Shown piece by piece: positions 1 to 6,623 of a stretch of DNA of 7,689 nucleotides (position 1 is the first letter of the stretch; every line of letters starts with the position of its first letter). Position numbers and translations under genes: made by a program. The notes beneath the pieces were generated by a model, which saw only the letters and a list, made by a program, of their open reading frames with translations, searched no databases and was not told the origin of the DNA. Where the stretch lies: assembly GCA_910580045.1 (NCBI GenBank), contig CAJTXF010000094.1, forward strand, positions 1-7,689. Reading direction: 5' to 3'. The stretch is from an uncultured Eubacteriales bacterium. GTDB lineage: Bacteria; Bacillota; Clostridia; Oscillospirales; Acutalibacteraceae.

Positions 1-29
1 CTTGCTGCTGGCTGCGGCTTGGGGGCGTT

Positions 30-255
30 CCTGGGGCGGCGCTCAGAGTGCCACGTACTAGCTCGGGCGGGCCGACTTGAGTGCTGCCTCGCTCTATTCT
101 CTTGGAGCGCCGCCCTAAGGGCGCTGGTCGCCAGTGGCGACCGTTCAGCGCCGACCGAGCCGGCAGGCGAGACCAAGGGCAAGACCTCGGGACTCTGTCC
201 CGAACCCTGCAAGGGGCCATGCGCCCCTTGACCCCGGCCGGGGCCCGCCGCCAGG
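30..255 (+). ncRNA. Candidate structured RNA (unidentified) downstream of rhaD
   Basis: This stretch has no credible gene and is packed with perfect inverted repeats. Reading the plus strand: 34-44 pairs with 105-115 (11 bp, all Watson-Crick). Inside it 45-50 pairs with 90-95 (one G-U), and 60-66 pairs with 72-75 and 83-85 around a 7-nt bulge. Next, 120-125 pairs with 147-152 and 126-132 with 136-142, forming one hairpin with a GTTC bulge. Then 176-179 pairs with 205-208 around the hairpin 187-193/197-203, followed by 210-217/223-230 and the palindrome 232-243. CCTGG at 30-34 could pair with CCAGG at 251-255 to close the whole, though it competes for position 34. The single G-U pair would be A-C on the other strand, which weakly favours the plus strand. 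I looked for RNase P, tmRNA, SRP, 5S, T-box, TPP, FMN, SAM and cobalamin signatures and matched none. It may be an RNA gene, a mobile-element end, or only a cluster of hairpins. Confidence 0.4.
210..243. repeat. Paired GC-rich palindromes after rhaD
   Basis: An 8-bp perfect stem CAAGGGGC/GCCCCTTG with a 5-nt loop (210-230) is followed one base later by the 12-bp perfect palindrome CCCCGGCCGGGG (232-243). They lie about 30-65 nt beyond the rhaD stop, where a terminator for the minus-strand genes would be expected. Neither is followed by a T-run on either strand, so they do not meet the usual form of an intrinsic terminator. They may instead be the 3' part of the structured region on the plus strand, or act as 3'-end stabilisers for the rhaD message. 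Confidence 0.5.
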
Positions 256-274
256 TACTGCTCGCCGCCAGCCT

Positions 275-1099
275 CTATCTCTCATACAGGAACTTCTCGT
301 CCAGCTCTACCTTAAAGTCCTTCGCCAGCTCCCGGAAGTCCCCCGGCTCTATGGTCTGCCTCTTCCCCTGCCCCATACTCAGCACCTTTACCAATATCTC
401 CGCCGCTTTCTCCACTGTATGCATCAGCCCAAAGGTCTCGTCAAAATCCGCCCCTGAGCAGAACATCCCATGGTGGGCCCAAATCGCCACATTGTATTTC
501 TTCATCAGCTCACTGGTGGCCACGGCTATGTCCCTTCCGCCCGGCACCATCCAATCTACCACGCCCACTCCCTCCGGGAACACCACCGGGCACTCGGTCA
601 TCATCTCCCACAGCTCCCGGGTAAAGACCTCGTCTTTCAGGGGCAGCACAAAGGTCAGGGCAATGGTATTCACCGGGTGGCAGTGGTAAATCACCCGGTG
701 CCTCCCCCCGCTGGCCACGAGCTTCACCTCGTGGTTCATCAGGTGGCTGGGCAGCTCGCTGGTGGGGCGGCCCCCGTTTGTCAGGCCCCAGCAGATACGG
801 TACTTCTCCCCGGCCCCGTCCAGCTCCACAATGCCGAAGCTCTCCTCCGGCTTCCGGGCCACATTCTGAAAATACCGGCCTGTGCCTGTGACCAGGAAGT
901 ACTCGCCCCCCAGCTTGGGCACTGACGTGCCGATATCCAGCCACTCCCCGGGGGTGAGCTGGTCCTTCACCTCCCCAATCTCCTCGGGCCGGATGCGGCA
1001 GCTGAGATTGCCCCCGTTGCGCTCGTGCCAGCCCTGCTTCCAGCCGTCGTCCCCCAGCTGGATAAAGCCCCGTACAAACTCCGTGTCCAATACCTTCAT
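275..1099 (-). CDS. rhaD: L-rhamnulose-1-phosphate aldolase RhaD
   Basis: Cytosolic zinc-dependent class II aldolase that splits L-rhamnulose 1-phosphate into dihydroxyacetone phosphate and L-lactaldehyde, the last specific step of rhamnose breakdown. The 274-residue product is exactly the length of the E. coli enzyme. The Zn ligands are visible as H139 and H141 (motif HCHP) and H210 (AHHG). The catalytic acid is E115 in PTSEL, and all four sit two residues before their E. coli counterparts H141, H143, H212 and E117. The phosphate-binding segments NGGN (28-31) and TGTG (71-74) are also present. The open frame runs upstream to 1606, but the extension overlaps rhaA out of frame and is low-complexity. 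The ATG at 1099 has a GGGAGGA site 7 nt before it, inside the end of rhaA, which stops 2 nt upstream. It is the last gene of the run and is probably translated by coupling with rhaA. No frameshift or lesion is seen. Confidence 0.96.
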   Translation of the reverse strand: MKVLDTEFVRGFIQLGDDGWKQGWHERNGGNLSCRIRPEEIGEVKDQLTPGEWLDIGTSVPKLGGEYFLVTGTGRYFQNVARKPEESFGIVELDGAGEKYRICWGLTNGGRPTSELPSHLMNHEVKLVASGGRHRVIYHCHPVNTIALTFVLPLKDEVFTRELWEMMTECPVVFPEGVGVVDWMVPGGRDIAVATSELMKKYNVAIWAHHGMFCSGADFDETFGLMHTVEKAAEILVKVLSMGQGKRQTIEPGDFRELAKDFKVELDEKFLYER

Positions 1100-1101
1100 C
1101 T

Positions 1102-2358
1102 TTATTTCCTCCCGCTCAGCACGTTTTTCTCGTAGTCCTTCACCTTCTCCAGCCACTGGCCGTCCTCCGGCACGCCCTGGCGGCGGCAGTACTCGGCCCA
1201 GATTTCCCCAAAGGGCAGGGTCTTCTGCTCCTCCTGCTCCACCAGCAGGGCGGTGAAGTCTCCCCCGTCCTGATGGGCCTTCAGCTTCTCCGCCGGGGTG
1301 AGCAGGGCCAGAAGCAGGGCCTTCTCCACGTTCCGGAAGCCCACGGTCCAGGCCGCGATACGGTTGACAGAGGCGTCGAAGTAGTCCAGGGCGATTTTCA
1401 CCGACCCGGACAGCCCCCCGCACCGGACGATTTCCCTGCAGATTTCCCGGGTCTCGTCGTCCAGCAGCACCACATGGTCGCTGTCCCAGCGGATGGGCCG
1501 GGTGATGTGCAGGGCAATCTCCGGGAAGAAGCAGAGCAGGGCCGGAATCTTGTCGCTGACCACCTCGGTGGGGTGGTAATGGCCGTTGTCCATCAGGGGG
1601 ATGCACTTATCCTTATTTATGGCCGCGTACAGCAGGCTGAACTCCCCGCTGCCCGCTGTGAAGGCCTCCACCCCAATGCCGAACACCTTGGACTCCACGC
1701 AGGGCTTCACCTGGTTGAAGTCATAGGGCTCGCTGAGAATTTCGTCAATGGCCTCCTTATACCGCTGCCGGGGCCCCAGCCGGTCCGCCGGGATGTCCTT
1801 AAAGCCGTCCCCGGTCCAGATGTTCATCACGCACTCCTGGCCCAGCTCCTGGGCCAGATACCGGCTGACGCGGATGCAGGCCTTGCCGTGGTCAATCCAG
1901 AACCGGCGGGTCTCCTGATTGGGGCTGCTCAGGGTCAGGGGGTCGCACTTCTCGTGGGAGAAGAAGGTGGGGTTAAAGTCCGCGCCCAGGCCCCGGGCCT
2001 TGCAGAACTCCACCCACCCTGCGAAGTGCTTGGGCTCCAGCTTGTCCCGGTCCGCCCACTCTCCGGGCTCAAAAATGGCGTAGCTGGCGTGGAGGTTCAG
2101 CTTCTTTTTCCCCGGGCACAGGGCCAGCACCTGGTCGATATCCTCCATCAGCTCCTCCGGGGTCCGGGCCCGGCCCGGATAGCTGCCGGTGGTCTGGATG
2201 CCCCCGGTCAGGGGCTTCGTGGGGTCCGTGTCGAACCCCCGCACGTCGTCCCCCTGCCAGCAGTGCAGGGCCACCGGCACTTCCCCCAGGGCGCGGATAG
2301 CCTGCTCCGCGTCCACGCCAATGGCGGCATACCGCTCTTTCGCAGCCTGATAGTTCAT
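1102..2358 (-). CDS. rhaA: L-rhamnose isomerase RhaA
   Basis: Metal-dependent aldose-ketose isomerase converting L-rhamnose to L-rhamnulose in the cytosol, the first step of the pathway. The 418-residue product is about the length of the E. coli enzyme (419). The residues expected to hold the two divalent metals are all present: E231 in GVEAFT, D257 and H260 in MDNGHYHP, H284 in ALHITRP, D292 and D294 in RWDSDHV, and D325 in ALDYFDAS. The segment RWDSDHVVLLDDET is a strong family signature, and DASVNRIAAW follows it. The ATG at 2358 overlaps the rhaB TGA as ATGA, and a full AGGAGG site (2366-2371) lies 7 nt upstream, so expression is probably coupled to rhaB. The long plus-strand open frame opposite it is a codon-bias shadow. 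The gene looks intact. Confidence 0.97.
   Translation of the reverse strand: MNYQAAKERYAAIGVDAEQAIRALGEVPVALHCWQGDDVRGFDTDPTKPLTGGIQTTGSYPGRARTPEELMEDIDQVLALCPGKKKLNLHASYAIFEPGEWADRDKLEPKHFAGWVEFCKARGLGADFNPTFFSHEKCDPLTLSSPNQETRRFWIDHGKACIRVSRYLAQELGQECVMNIWTGDGFKDIPADRLGPRQRYKEAIDEILSEPYDFNQVKPCVESKVFGIGVEAFTAGSGEFSLLYAAINKDKCIPLMDNGHYHPTEVVSDKIPALLCFFPEIALHITRPIRWDSDHVVLLDDETREICREIVRCGGLSGSVKIALDYFDASVNRIAAWTVGFRNVEKALLLALLTPAEKLKAHQDGGDFTALLVEQEEQKTLPFGEIWAEYCRRQGVPEDGQWLEKVKDYEKNVLSGRK
1107..1113 (-). promoter_or_regulatory. Ribosome binding site of rhaD
   Basis: GGGAGGA on the minus strand lies 7 nt before the ATG at 1099 and within the last codons of rhaA. It decides the rhaD start in favour of 1099 over the in-frame upstream starts that reach back to 1606. 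Confidence 0.85.
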
Positions 2359-3818
2359 GGTTTGACCTCCTTAATCGTAAAGCTGTTTTTCACGCTGTCC
2401 CGGGCCTCCCGCAAAGAGGCGAACTCCCCGGAGAAGACCATCTGGGCCAGCAGGTTTCCAATGGCCGTGCCCTCCACCGGCCCGGCCAGTACAGGCAGGC
2501 CCGTGGCCTTGGCGGTGAGTTCGTTCAAATAGGAATCCTGGCACCCGCCGCCCACAATGTTCACGCTGGTATAGCTCTGCCCTGTCAGCCGGGACAGGCT
2601 CTCTATGGCCTGGGCGTAGCACCGGGCCAGGCTCTGGTATACGGTCTGCATCAGCTGGCCCACTGTCCGGGGCACAGGCTGGGCCGTGTCCTGGCAATAG
2701 CCCTTCACCGCCTCTATCATGCTGTCCGGGGCCAGGAAGCGCTCATCGTCCACATCCACCCGGGCTGTAAAGCCTTCGGCCTTGCGGGCCTCCTCCGCCA
2801 GCTCCGGGAAGCTCCACTGCCGGGCGCTCTCTGTAAGCTGCCCCCTGCCCGCCACATAGCTGGTGCCGTTAAGCTCCCGGCGGATGGACTGAATCATCCA
2901 CAGGCCCATGATGTTTTTCAGGTAGCGGAACCGGTACCAGGCCCCGCCCTCATTGGTGAAGTTGGCCTGCCGGGATTCCTCTGTGGTCACCGGCCCCGGG
3001 CTCTCCACCCCCAAAAGGGACCAGGTGCCGCTGGAGAGGTACACCGCCTGCCCGTCCCGGGCGGGCACAGCCAAAAAGGCGGAGCCCGTGTCGTGGGAGG
3101 CGGGAAGCATCACCGCGGCGTCGAAGCCCACTGTATCCTGTATCTCCGGGCGCAGGTGTCCCGCCACCGTGCCGGGGGGCGACAGCTTGCCGAACAGCCC
3201 CTCCGGCAGGCCCAGGCGGCGGATAAGCTCCAAATCCCAGCACCTTCCGGCGGCGTTCACCAGGCCGCTGGTGGTGGCCTCGGTGTACTCCTGGCGCTTC
3301 TCCCCGGTCAGCAGGAAGTTGAAGTAGTCCGGCACCATCAGCAGGCTTTGGGCCTGCTCCAGCTGCTCCGGATGCTCGGCCTTGAGGGCCCAGAGCTGGT
3401 AGATGGTGTTATAGCTCTGCTTCTGAATGCCCGTGCGGGCATACAATTCCTGGGGGCTGACAAGGGCCTCCACCCCCACATCCACGCCCTGGGTGCGGCT
3501 GTCCCGATAGGCCACCGGGTCCCCCAGCAGGTTGTCCTCCCCGTCCAGCAGGACGAAATCCACCCCCCAGGTGTCGATTCCAATGGTGGCGGGAATCTTC
3601 CCGGCCCGGCCGCAGGCCCGAAGCCCCTCCAGAATCCCCTGCCAGAGGTTGTCCATATCCCAGCAGTCATGGCCGTTTTTCCGCAGCTGCCGGTTCTCAA
3701 ACCGGTGCATCTCCTCCATCACCAGCCTGCCCTCCTCCACGCGGCCCAAAATATGCCGCCCGGAGGAGGCGCCGATGTCAATGGCCAGGTGGAGGGGGCT
3801 GCTCGGCTGCTCCCTCAT
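2355..3818 (-). CDS. rhaB: L-rhamnulokinase RhaB
   Basis: ATP-dependent FGGY-family sugar kinase that phosphorylates L-rhamnulose to L-rhamnulose 1-phosphate. From the ATG at 3818 the product is 487 residues, close to the E. coli length of 489. Visible elements are the N-terminal phosphate loop AIDIGASSGR (12-21), IDTWGVDFVLLDG (81-93), the probable catalytic aspartate D243 in ASHDTGSA, LSSGTWSLLG (261-270), and the C-terminal nucleotide-binding segments NIVGGGCQD (420-428) and EGTAIGNLLAQ (449-459). A GTG at 3827 would add three residues, but it lies on top of the AGGAGG site at 3827-3832. That site is 8 nt before the ATG at 3818, so 3818 is preferred. It is the first of the three rha genes, and only 24 nt separate it from the ruvX stop. 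Those bases include a palindrome that may be an operator. It overlaps rhaA by 4 nt. Confidence 0.96.
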   Translation of the reverse strand: MREQPSSPLHLAIDIGASSGRHILGRVEEGRLVMEEMHRFENRQLRKNGHDCWDMDNLWQGILEGLRACGRAGKIPATIGIDTWGVDFVLLDGEDNLLGDPVAYRDSRTQGVDVGVEALVSPQELYARTGIQKQSYNTIYQLWALKAEHPEQLEQAQSLLMVPDYFNFLLTGEKRQEYTEATTSGLVNAAGRCWDLELIRRLGLPEGLFGKLSPPGTVAGHLRPEIQDTVGFDAAVMLPASHDTGSAFLAVPARDGQAVYLSSGTWSLLGVESPGPVTTEESRQANFTNEGGAWYRFRYLKNIMGLWMIQSIRRELNGTSYVAGRGQLTESARQWSFPELAEEARKAEGFTARVDVDDERFLAPDSMIEAVKGYCQDTAQPVPRTVGQLMQTVYQSLARCYAQAIESLSRLTGQSYTSVNIVGGGCQDSYLNELTAKATGLPVLAGPVEGTAIGNLLAQMVFSGEFASLREARDSVKNSFTIKEVKP

Positions 3819-3826
3819 GCAAAACA

Positions 3827-3832
3827 CCTCCT
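3827..3832 (-). promoter_or_regulatory. Ribosome binding site of rhaB
   Basis: AGGAGG on the minus strand, 8 nt before ATG 3818. It covers the alternative GTG start at 3827, which rules that start out. Its first two bases overlap the edge of the palindrome 3831-3853, so protein binding or RNA pairing there could affect rhaB translation. Confidence 0.85.
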
Positions 3833-3853
3833 GTAAAGCTATCTAGTTTACAG
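3831..3853. promoter_or_regulatory. AT-rich palindrome at the ruvX-rhaB junction (operator candidate)
   Basis: CTGTAAA (3831-3837) and TTTACAG (3847-3853) are perfect inverted arms. Inside them CTA (3839-3841) and TAG (3844-3846) are again inverted, so the site is a 10-bp dyad interrupted by one extra G at 3838. It spans the ruvX stop codon and touches the rhaB ribosome binding site, in the only gap between genes of the pyr and rha blocks. It is AT-rich in a GC-rich setting. The half-site TGTAAA resembles those of LacI-type operators, but the 9-nt spacing does not fit a CcpA cre site. A TAAACT (3845-3850, minus) could be a -10 box, yet no -35 box is visible at the right distance. Function is inferred from position and symmetry only. 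Confidence 0.4.
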
Positions 3854-4265
3854 AGCCTCTCCGGCTCCGGAGAAAGTCCTCCAAAATCACAGTGGCCGCC
3901 ACCGCGTCCACCAGGGCCTTACGCTTTTTGCCCCGGGTGTTGGTGTCATTCAGATAGCCGTGGGCGGTGAGGGTGGTGCCCCGCTCGTCCACAAACTCCA
4001 CCGGAAGGCCGCAGAGGGCCCCAATCTTTGCCCCCATTTCCCGGGCGAACCGGGCGCTGTCCCCCTCTGTGCCGTCCATGTTCCTGGGCAGGCCCACGGC
4101 CAGAAGCTCCGCCCCGGCTTTCCGGGCAGCCTCTGCCACCTGACAGGCCAGCTTCTCCTCGTCCCGCTGGGCAATCACCTCTAAGGGGCTGGCAAGGATT
4201 TCCCCCTTGTCGCACACCGCCAGGCCTGTGCGGGCATGGCCCAAGTCAACGCCCACAATAATCAT
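3843..4265 (-). CDS. ruvX: RuvX/YqgF family Holliday junction resolvase-like protein
   Basis: Member of the RuvX/YqgF family (RNase H-like fold), implicated in Holliday junction cutting and in 16S rRNA 5'-end maturation. Which activity dominates here cannot be told from sequence. The 140-residue length is typical. The acidic active-site set is present: D7 in GVDLG, E94 in VDERGTT, and D120 in ALVDAVAA. The family motif VGLPRNMDGTEG (57-68) is clear, as is the N-terminal DLGxxRxG pattern. The ATG at 4265 overlaps the TGA of the phosphatase gene as ATGA. Only a weak G-run precedes it, so translation is probably coupled. Placement between a phosphatase gene and rhaB is unusual: in many Bacillota this gene sits near alaS or mltG. 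Its stop codon lies inside the palindrome before rhaB. The gene appears complete. Confidence 0.93.
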   Translation of the reverse strand: MIIVGVDLGHARTGLAVCDKGEILASPLEVIAQRDEEKLACQVAEAARKAGAELLAVGLPRNMDGTEGDSARFAREMGAKIGALCGLPVEFVDERGTTLTAHGYLNDTNTRGKKRKALVDAVAATVILEDFLRSRRGSVN

Positions 4266-4942
4266 ACCAGATTGTCCCCCTTATTCCCCGCGAAAAACGC
4301 GAACTTTGTGGGCGGGCGGCGCATGTCCTCCGGCAGGTGGGACAAATCGTTGGTAAAGGCCCAGCGCAGGGCCCCGTCCCGGGCCTCCAGCAGGCTGACT
4401 CCCGTGTTGCCGAACACCTGGCTCTGGCGGATGCCCTCCAAACAGCCCTGGCTGATTCGGGCGTACAGGTTCCGGAGGACACCCCCATGGGTTGTGATGA
4501 CAACCCGTTTGCCTGGGTTATCTTGTATGACCCTGTCCAGGGCGGCGTTCACCCGCTCGTACACCTGGGCCATGGTCTCGCCCCCAGGGAACCGGCACAA
4601 CTCCGGGGACTCGTCCCAGTCCCTTGCCACTTGGGGGAACCGCTCCGCCACCTCTGTCAAAAGCAGGTTCTCCATGCGGCCGCAGTCCAGCTCAATGAAG
4701 CCAGGCTCCTCCACCAGGGGCACCCCTGGGTGATATTGGGCAATGGCCTCTGCCGTGGCCCGGGCCCGCTTCAGGGGGCTGGTATAGATAATGTCAATGG
4801 GCTCATTCCGGAAGCGCAGGCCCAGTAAAGCCATCTGCTTTACACCATCCGGGCTCACTTCCGCGTCAAACCGGCCCTGGAAACGGTGCTGGATGTTGCC
4901 CGTGGACTGGCAGTGCCTGACAAGGAAAATACTTGTCACCAT
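4262..4942 (-). CDS. Histidine phosphatase (phosphoglycerate mutase-like) family protein
   Basis: Cytosolic protein of the histidine phosphatase superfamily, 226 residues. The substrate is unknown. Such proteins include cofactor-dependent phosphoglycerate mutases, alpha-ribazole phosphatases and broad phosphatases. Core residues are visible: R9 and H10 (phosphorylated histidine) in LVRHCQSTGN, R59 in SPLKRARATAEA, acid E84 in FIELDCG, and H152 in TTHGG. The motif is RHCQ rather than the usual RHGE or RHGQ. The length and the lack of the longer mutase inserts favour a phosphatase over a glycolytic mutase. The first ATG (4942) overlaps pyrD by 7 nt. A GTG one codon later (4939) would give a GTGA overlap with the pyrD stop, and neither has a strong ribosome site. 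It overlaps ruvX by 4 nt. Context between pyrD and ruvX does not reveal its substrate. Confidence 0.9.
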   Translation of the reverse strand: MVTSIFLVRHCQSTGNIQHRFQGRFDAEVSPDGVKQMALLGLRFRNEPIDIIYTSPLKRARATAEAIAQYHPGVPLVEEPGFIELDCGRMENLLLTEVAERFPQVARDWDESPELCRFPGGETMAQVYERVNAALDRVIQDNPGKRVVITTHGGVLRNLYARISQGCLEGIRQSQVFGNTGVSLLEARDGALRWAFTNDLSHLPEDMRRPPTKFAFFAGNKGDNLV

Positions 4943-5847
4943 GGCCGCACCCCGCCAACCAGCTCAGAGAGGGACTTCACCCCAGTCTCCTCCATAAAGG
5001 CCGCCAGGCCGTCCCGAATCTTGAGGGGCGCGTAGGGGTCAGTGAAAATGGCAGTGCCCACCTGGATGGCGCTGGCCCCGGCCAGAAGCATTTCCACCGC
5101 GTCCTCAGCTGTGGAAATGCCCCCCAGCCCAACCACAGGAATCTTCACCTTCTGGGCGGTCTGCCACACCATGCGCACCGCAACCGGCAGTACCGCCGGG
5201 CCGGAGAGGCCCCCGGTGTTGTTGCGGATAATGGGGCGGCGGGTGCGGATGTCAATGCGCATCCCGGTCAGGGTGTTGATGAGGGACACCGCGTCCGCCC
5301 CGGCGCTCTCGGCGGCCAGGGCCATTTCGCTGATGTCCGTCACGTTGGGGGAGAGCTTTACCATCAAGGGTTTCCCGCACACTTTGCGCACTGCTTTTGT
5401 GATGCCCTCCACCCCCTGGGCAGTCACCCCGAACTGGACCCCGCCCTCCTTTACGTTGGGGCAGGAGATATTCAGCTCTACCATATCTATGGGCGTGTCA
5501 TTGAGCTTCTCCGCCGCGGCGCAGTAGTCCTCCACCGCGCTGCCCGCCAGGTTGGCGATGATTCTGGTGCCCTGCTGGCTGAGCCAGGGCAAATCCTCCT
5601 GGATGAAGTGCTCTACCCCAGGGTTCTGCAGGCCCACCGCGTTGAGCATCCCGGCCGGGGTCTCTGTGACCCGGGGGGGCGGGTTGCCGGAGCGCTTGTG
5701 AAGGGTTGTGCCTTTACAGCTAATACCCCCCAGCTCGCTGAGGGGGTACAGCTGCCCATACTCCCGGCCAAAGCCAAAGGTGCCCGAGGCGGCAATCACC
5801 GGGTTTTTGAACTCCACCCCAGCTATCTTTACAGTTAAATCCGGCAT
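4936..5847 (-). CDS. pyrD: Dihydroorotate dehydrogenase B (NAD+), catalytic subunit PyrD
   Basis: FMN-containing catalytic subunit of class 1B dihydroorotate dehydrogenase, which oxidises dihydroorotate to orotate in UMP synthesis. It passes electrons to PyrK and then NAD+. The 303-residue product is near the usual length of about 310. It is a TIM-barrel enzyme. The active-site base of class 1 enzymes is C129 in NISCPNV. FMN and substrate contacts are visible in ISCKGTT (42-48, K45), NAVGLQNPG (69-77), VKLSPNV (163-169, K164), NTLTG (191-195), TGGLSGPA (211-218), GLGGIS (240-245) and VGTA (263-266). The open frame extends to an ATG at 5898, but that adds 17 unlike residues inside pyrK. AGGAGG at 5855-5860 lies 7 nt before ATG 5847, fixing that start. 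Stop and start overlap with pyrK as TGATG. The adjoining pyrK confirms class 1B. Confidence 0.97.
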   Translation of the reverse strand: MPDLTVKIAGVEFKNPVIAASGTFGFGREYGQLYPLSELGGISCKGTTLHKRSGNPPPRVTETPAGMLNAVGLQNPGVEHFIQEDLPWLSQQGTRIIANLAGSAVEDYCAAAEKLNDTPIDMVELNISCPNVKEGGVQFGVTAQGVEGITKAVRKVCGKPLMVKLSPNVTDISEMALAAESAGADAVSLINTLTGMRIDIRTRRPIIRNNTGGLSGPAVLPVAVRMVWQTAQKVKIPVVGLGGISTAEDAVEMLLAGASAIQVGTAIFTDPYAPLKIRDGLAAFMEETGVKSLSELVGGVRPW

Positions 5848-6614
5848 CACGATACCTCCTTTACCCGCTCCATGGGAAACACCGGCCCATCCTTGCACAC
5901 ATGGCCATAGTACTCCCGGCCATCCTCGTCCAGCAGGGCCACCGCGCAGCCCAAGCAGGCCCCCACGCCGCAGGCCATCCGCTGCTCCAGGGACAGATAC
6001 CCGGCCGCGCCCTTGGCCTGGGCCAGGGACTTGGCCCCTTTCAGCATGGGAGCAGGCCCGCAGGCCATCAGCACCTGGAAGCTCTCCCCTGCCGCCAAAT
6101 CCGTGACCAGGCCCTGGAAGCCATAGCTGCCGTCGTCTGTGGCCACCAGCACCCGGGCCCCGGTCCGGCGGAAGTCCTCCTCCAGAATCACGGCCCCCTG
6201 ACTGCGGAAGCCCAGCACCGCCACGGCCTGCTCTCCCAGAACCGCAGCGGCCCCCAGCAGGGGCGGAACGCCGATTCCCCCGCCCATGAGCAGGGTCTTC
6301 TTTGAGGTATCAAGAGGAAAGCCTTTCCCCAGGGGGGCGAGAATTTCCAGGCTGTCCCCGGCCCGGAAGGCGGCCAGCTCCCGGGTGCCCTGGCCCCGAA
6401 TCTGGAACACGAACCGCAGCTGGCCCCGGGCCTTGTCAATGCCGCAGATGGAGATGGGCCGCCGCAGGGTGTGGCCCGGCACCAGAATCTGGGCGAACTG
6501 GCCAGGGCTGGCCAGCTCCGCCAGCTGAGGGGCGCTGACGCGGAAGTCAAAAACATCCGCTGTCAGAGCCTTTGCGCTGACTATTTTGCACAGTTGTGAG
6601 TCAAATTCCTTCAT
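5847..6614 (-). CDS. pyrK: Dihydroorotate dehydrogenase B (NAD+), electron transfer subunit PyrK
   Basis: FAD and [2Fe-2S] subunit that takes electrons from PyrD and reduces NAD+, forming a PyrD2-PyrK2 complex in the cytosol. The 255-residue length matches the family (about 256). The N-terminal FAD-binding barrel has LRRPISIC (50-57, with R52-P53-I54-S55), and GTREL (76-80) follows. The nucleotide-binding domain has MGGGIGVPPLL (110-120) and ACGPAPML (184-191). The iron-sulfur cluster cysteines are C215, C220 and C223 in MACGVGACLGC, plus C240 in HVCKDGPVF. All four are present, so the electron path looks intact. An AGGAGG site (6619-6624) ends 4 nt before the ATG and touches the pyrF stop codon, which lies 9 nt away. 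The TGATG overlap with pyrD points to coupled synthesis of both subunits. Confidence 0.97.
   Translation of the reverse strand: MKEFDSQLCKIVSAKALTADVFDFRVSAPQLAELASPGQFAQILVPGHTLRRPISICGIDKARGQLRFVFQIRGQGTRELAAFRAGDSLEILAPLGKGFPLDTSKKTLLMGGGIGVPPLLGAAAVLGEQAVAVLGFRSQGAVILEEDFRRTGARVLVATDDGSYGFQGLVTDLAAGESFQVLMACGPAPMLKGAKSLAQAKGAAGYLSLEQRMACGVGACLGCAVALLDEDGREYYGHVCKDGPVFPMERVKEVS
5855..5860 (-). promoter_or_regulatory. Ribosome binding site of pyrD
   Basis: AGGAGG on the minus strand 7 nt before ATG 5847, lying inside the end of pyrK. It selects this start over the in-frame ATG at 5898. Confidence 0.85.
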
Positions 6615-6623
6615 AGCCCCTCC

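Noticed and set aside
126..142. GCCACTG on the minus strand recalls a conserved piece of the cobalamin riboswitch.
   Set aside because: It is just the loop and flank of a short perfect hairpin. The B12 box and the rest of the riboswitch core are absent, and no B12-related gene is nearby.
210..230. Intrinsic terminator for the rhaD end.
   Set aside because: The stem is good, but no T-run follows on either strand, so the standard signal is incomplete.
19..231. A small plus-strand open frame of 70 residues in the region beyond rhaD.
   Set aside because: It starts with TTG, has no ribosome binding site, no recognisable motif, and runs through a dense set of inverted repeats that better explain the sequence.
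1100..1606. An in-frame upstream extension of rhaD to an ATG at 1606, giving a 443-residue protein.
   Set aside because: The extra residues overlap rhaA in another frame, are proline, glycine and arginine rich, and resemble nothing. The ribosome site at 1107-1113 and the family length of 274 place the start at 1099.
1273..2532. A 419-residue plus-strand open frame opposite rhaA, and a similar 301-residue one opposite pyrD (4933-5838).
   Set aside because: Both are the mirror of strongly biased GC-rich codons in well-supported genes. They lack family motifs and ribosome sites.
3853..3867. GAGCC/GGCTC stem in the last codons of ruvX as a terminator before rhaB.
   Set aside because: Only 5 bp, inside coding sequence, and followed by TGTAAACT rather than a T-run.
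5826..5840. Sequence CTGTAAAG in pyrD (minus strand) resembles one arm of the palindrome before rhaB.
   Set aside because: It encodes conserved N-terminal residues of PyrD and has no inverted partner, so it is probably chance.
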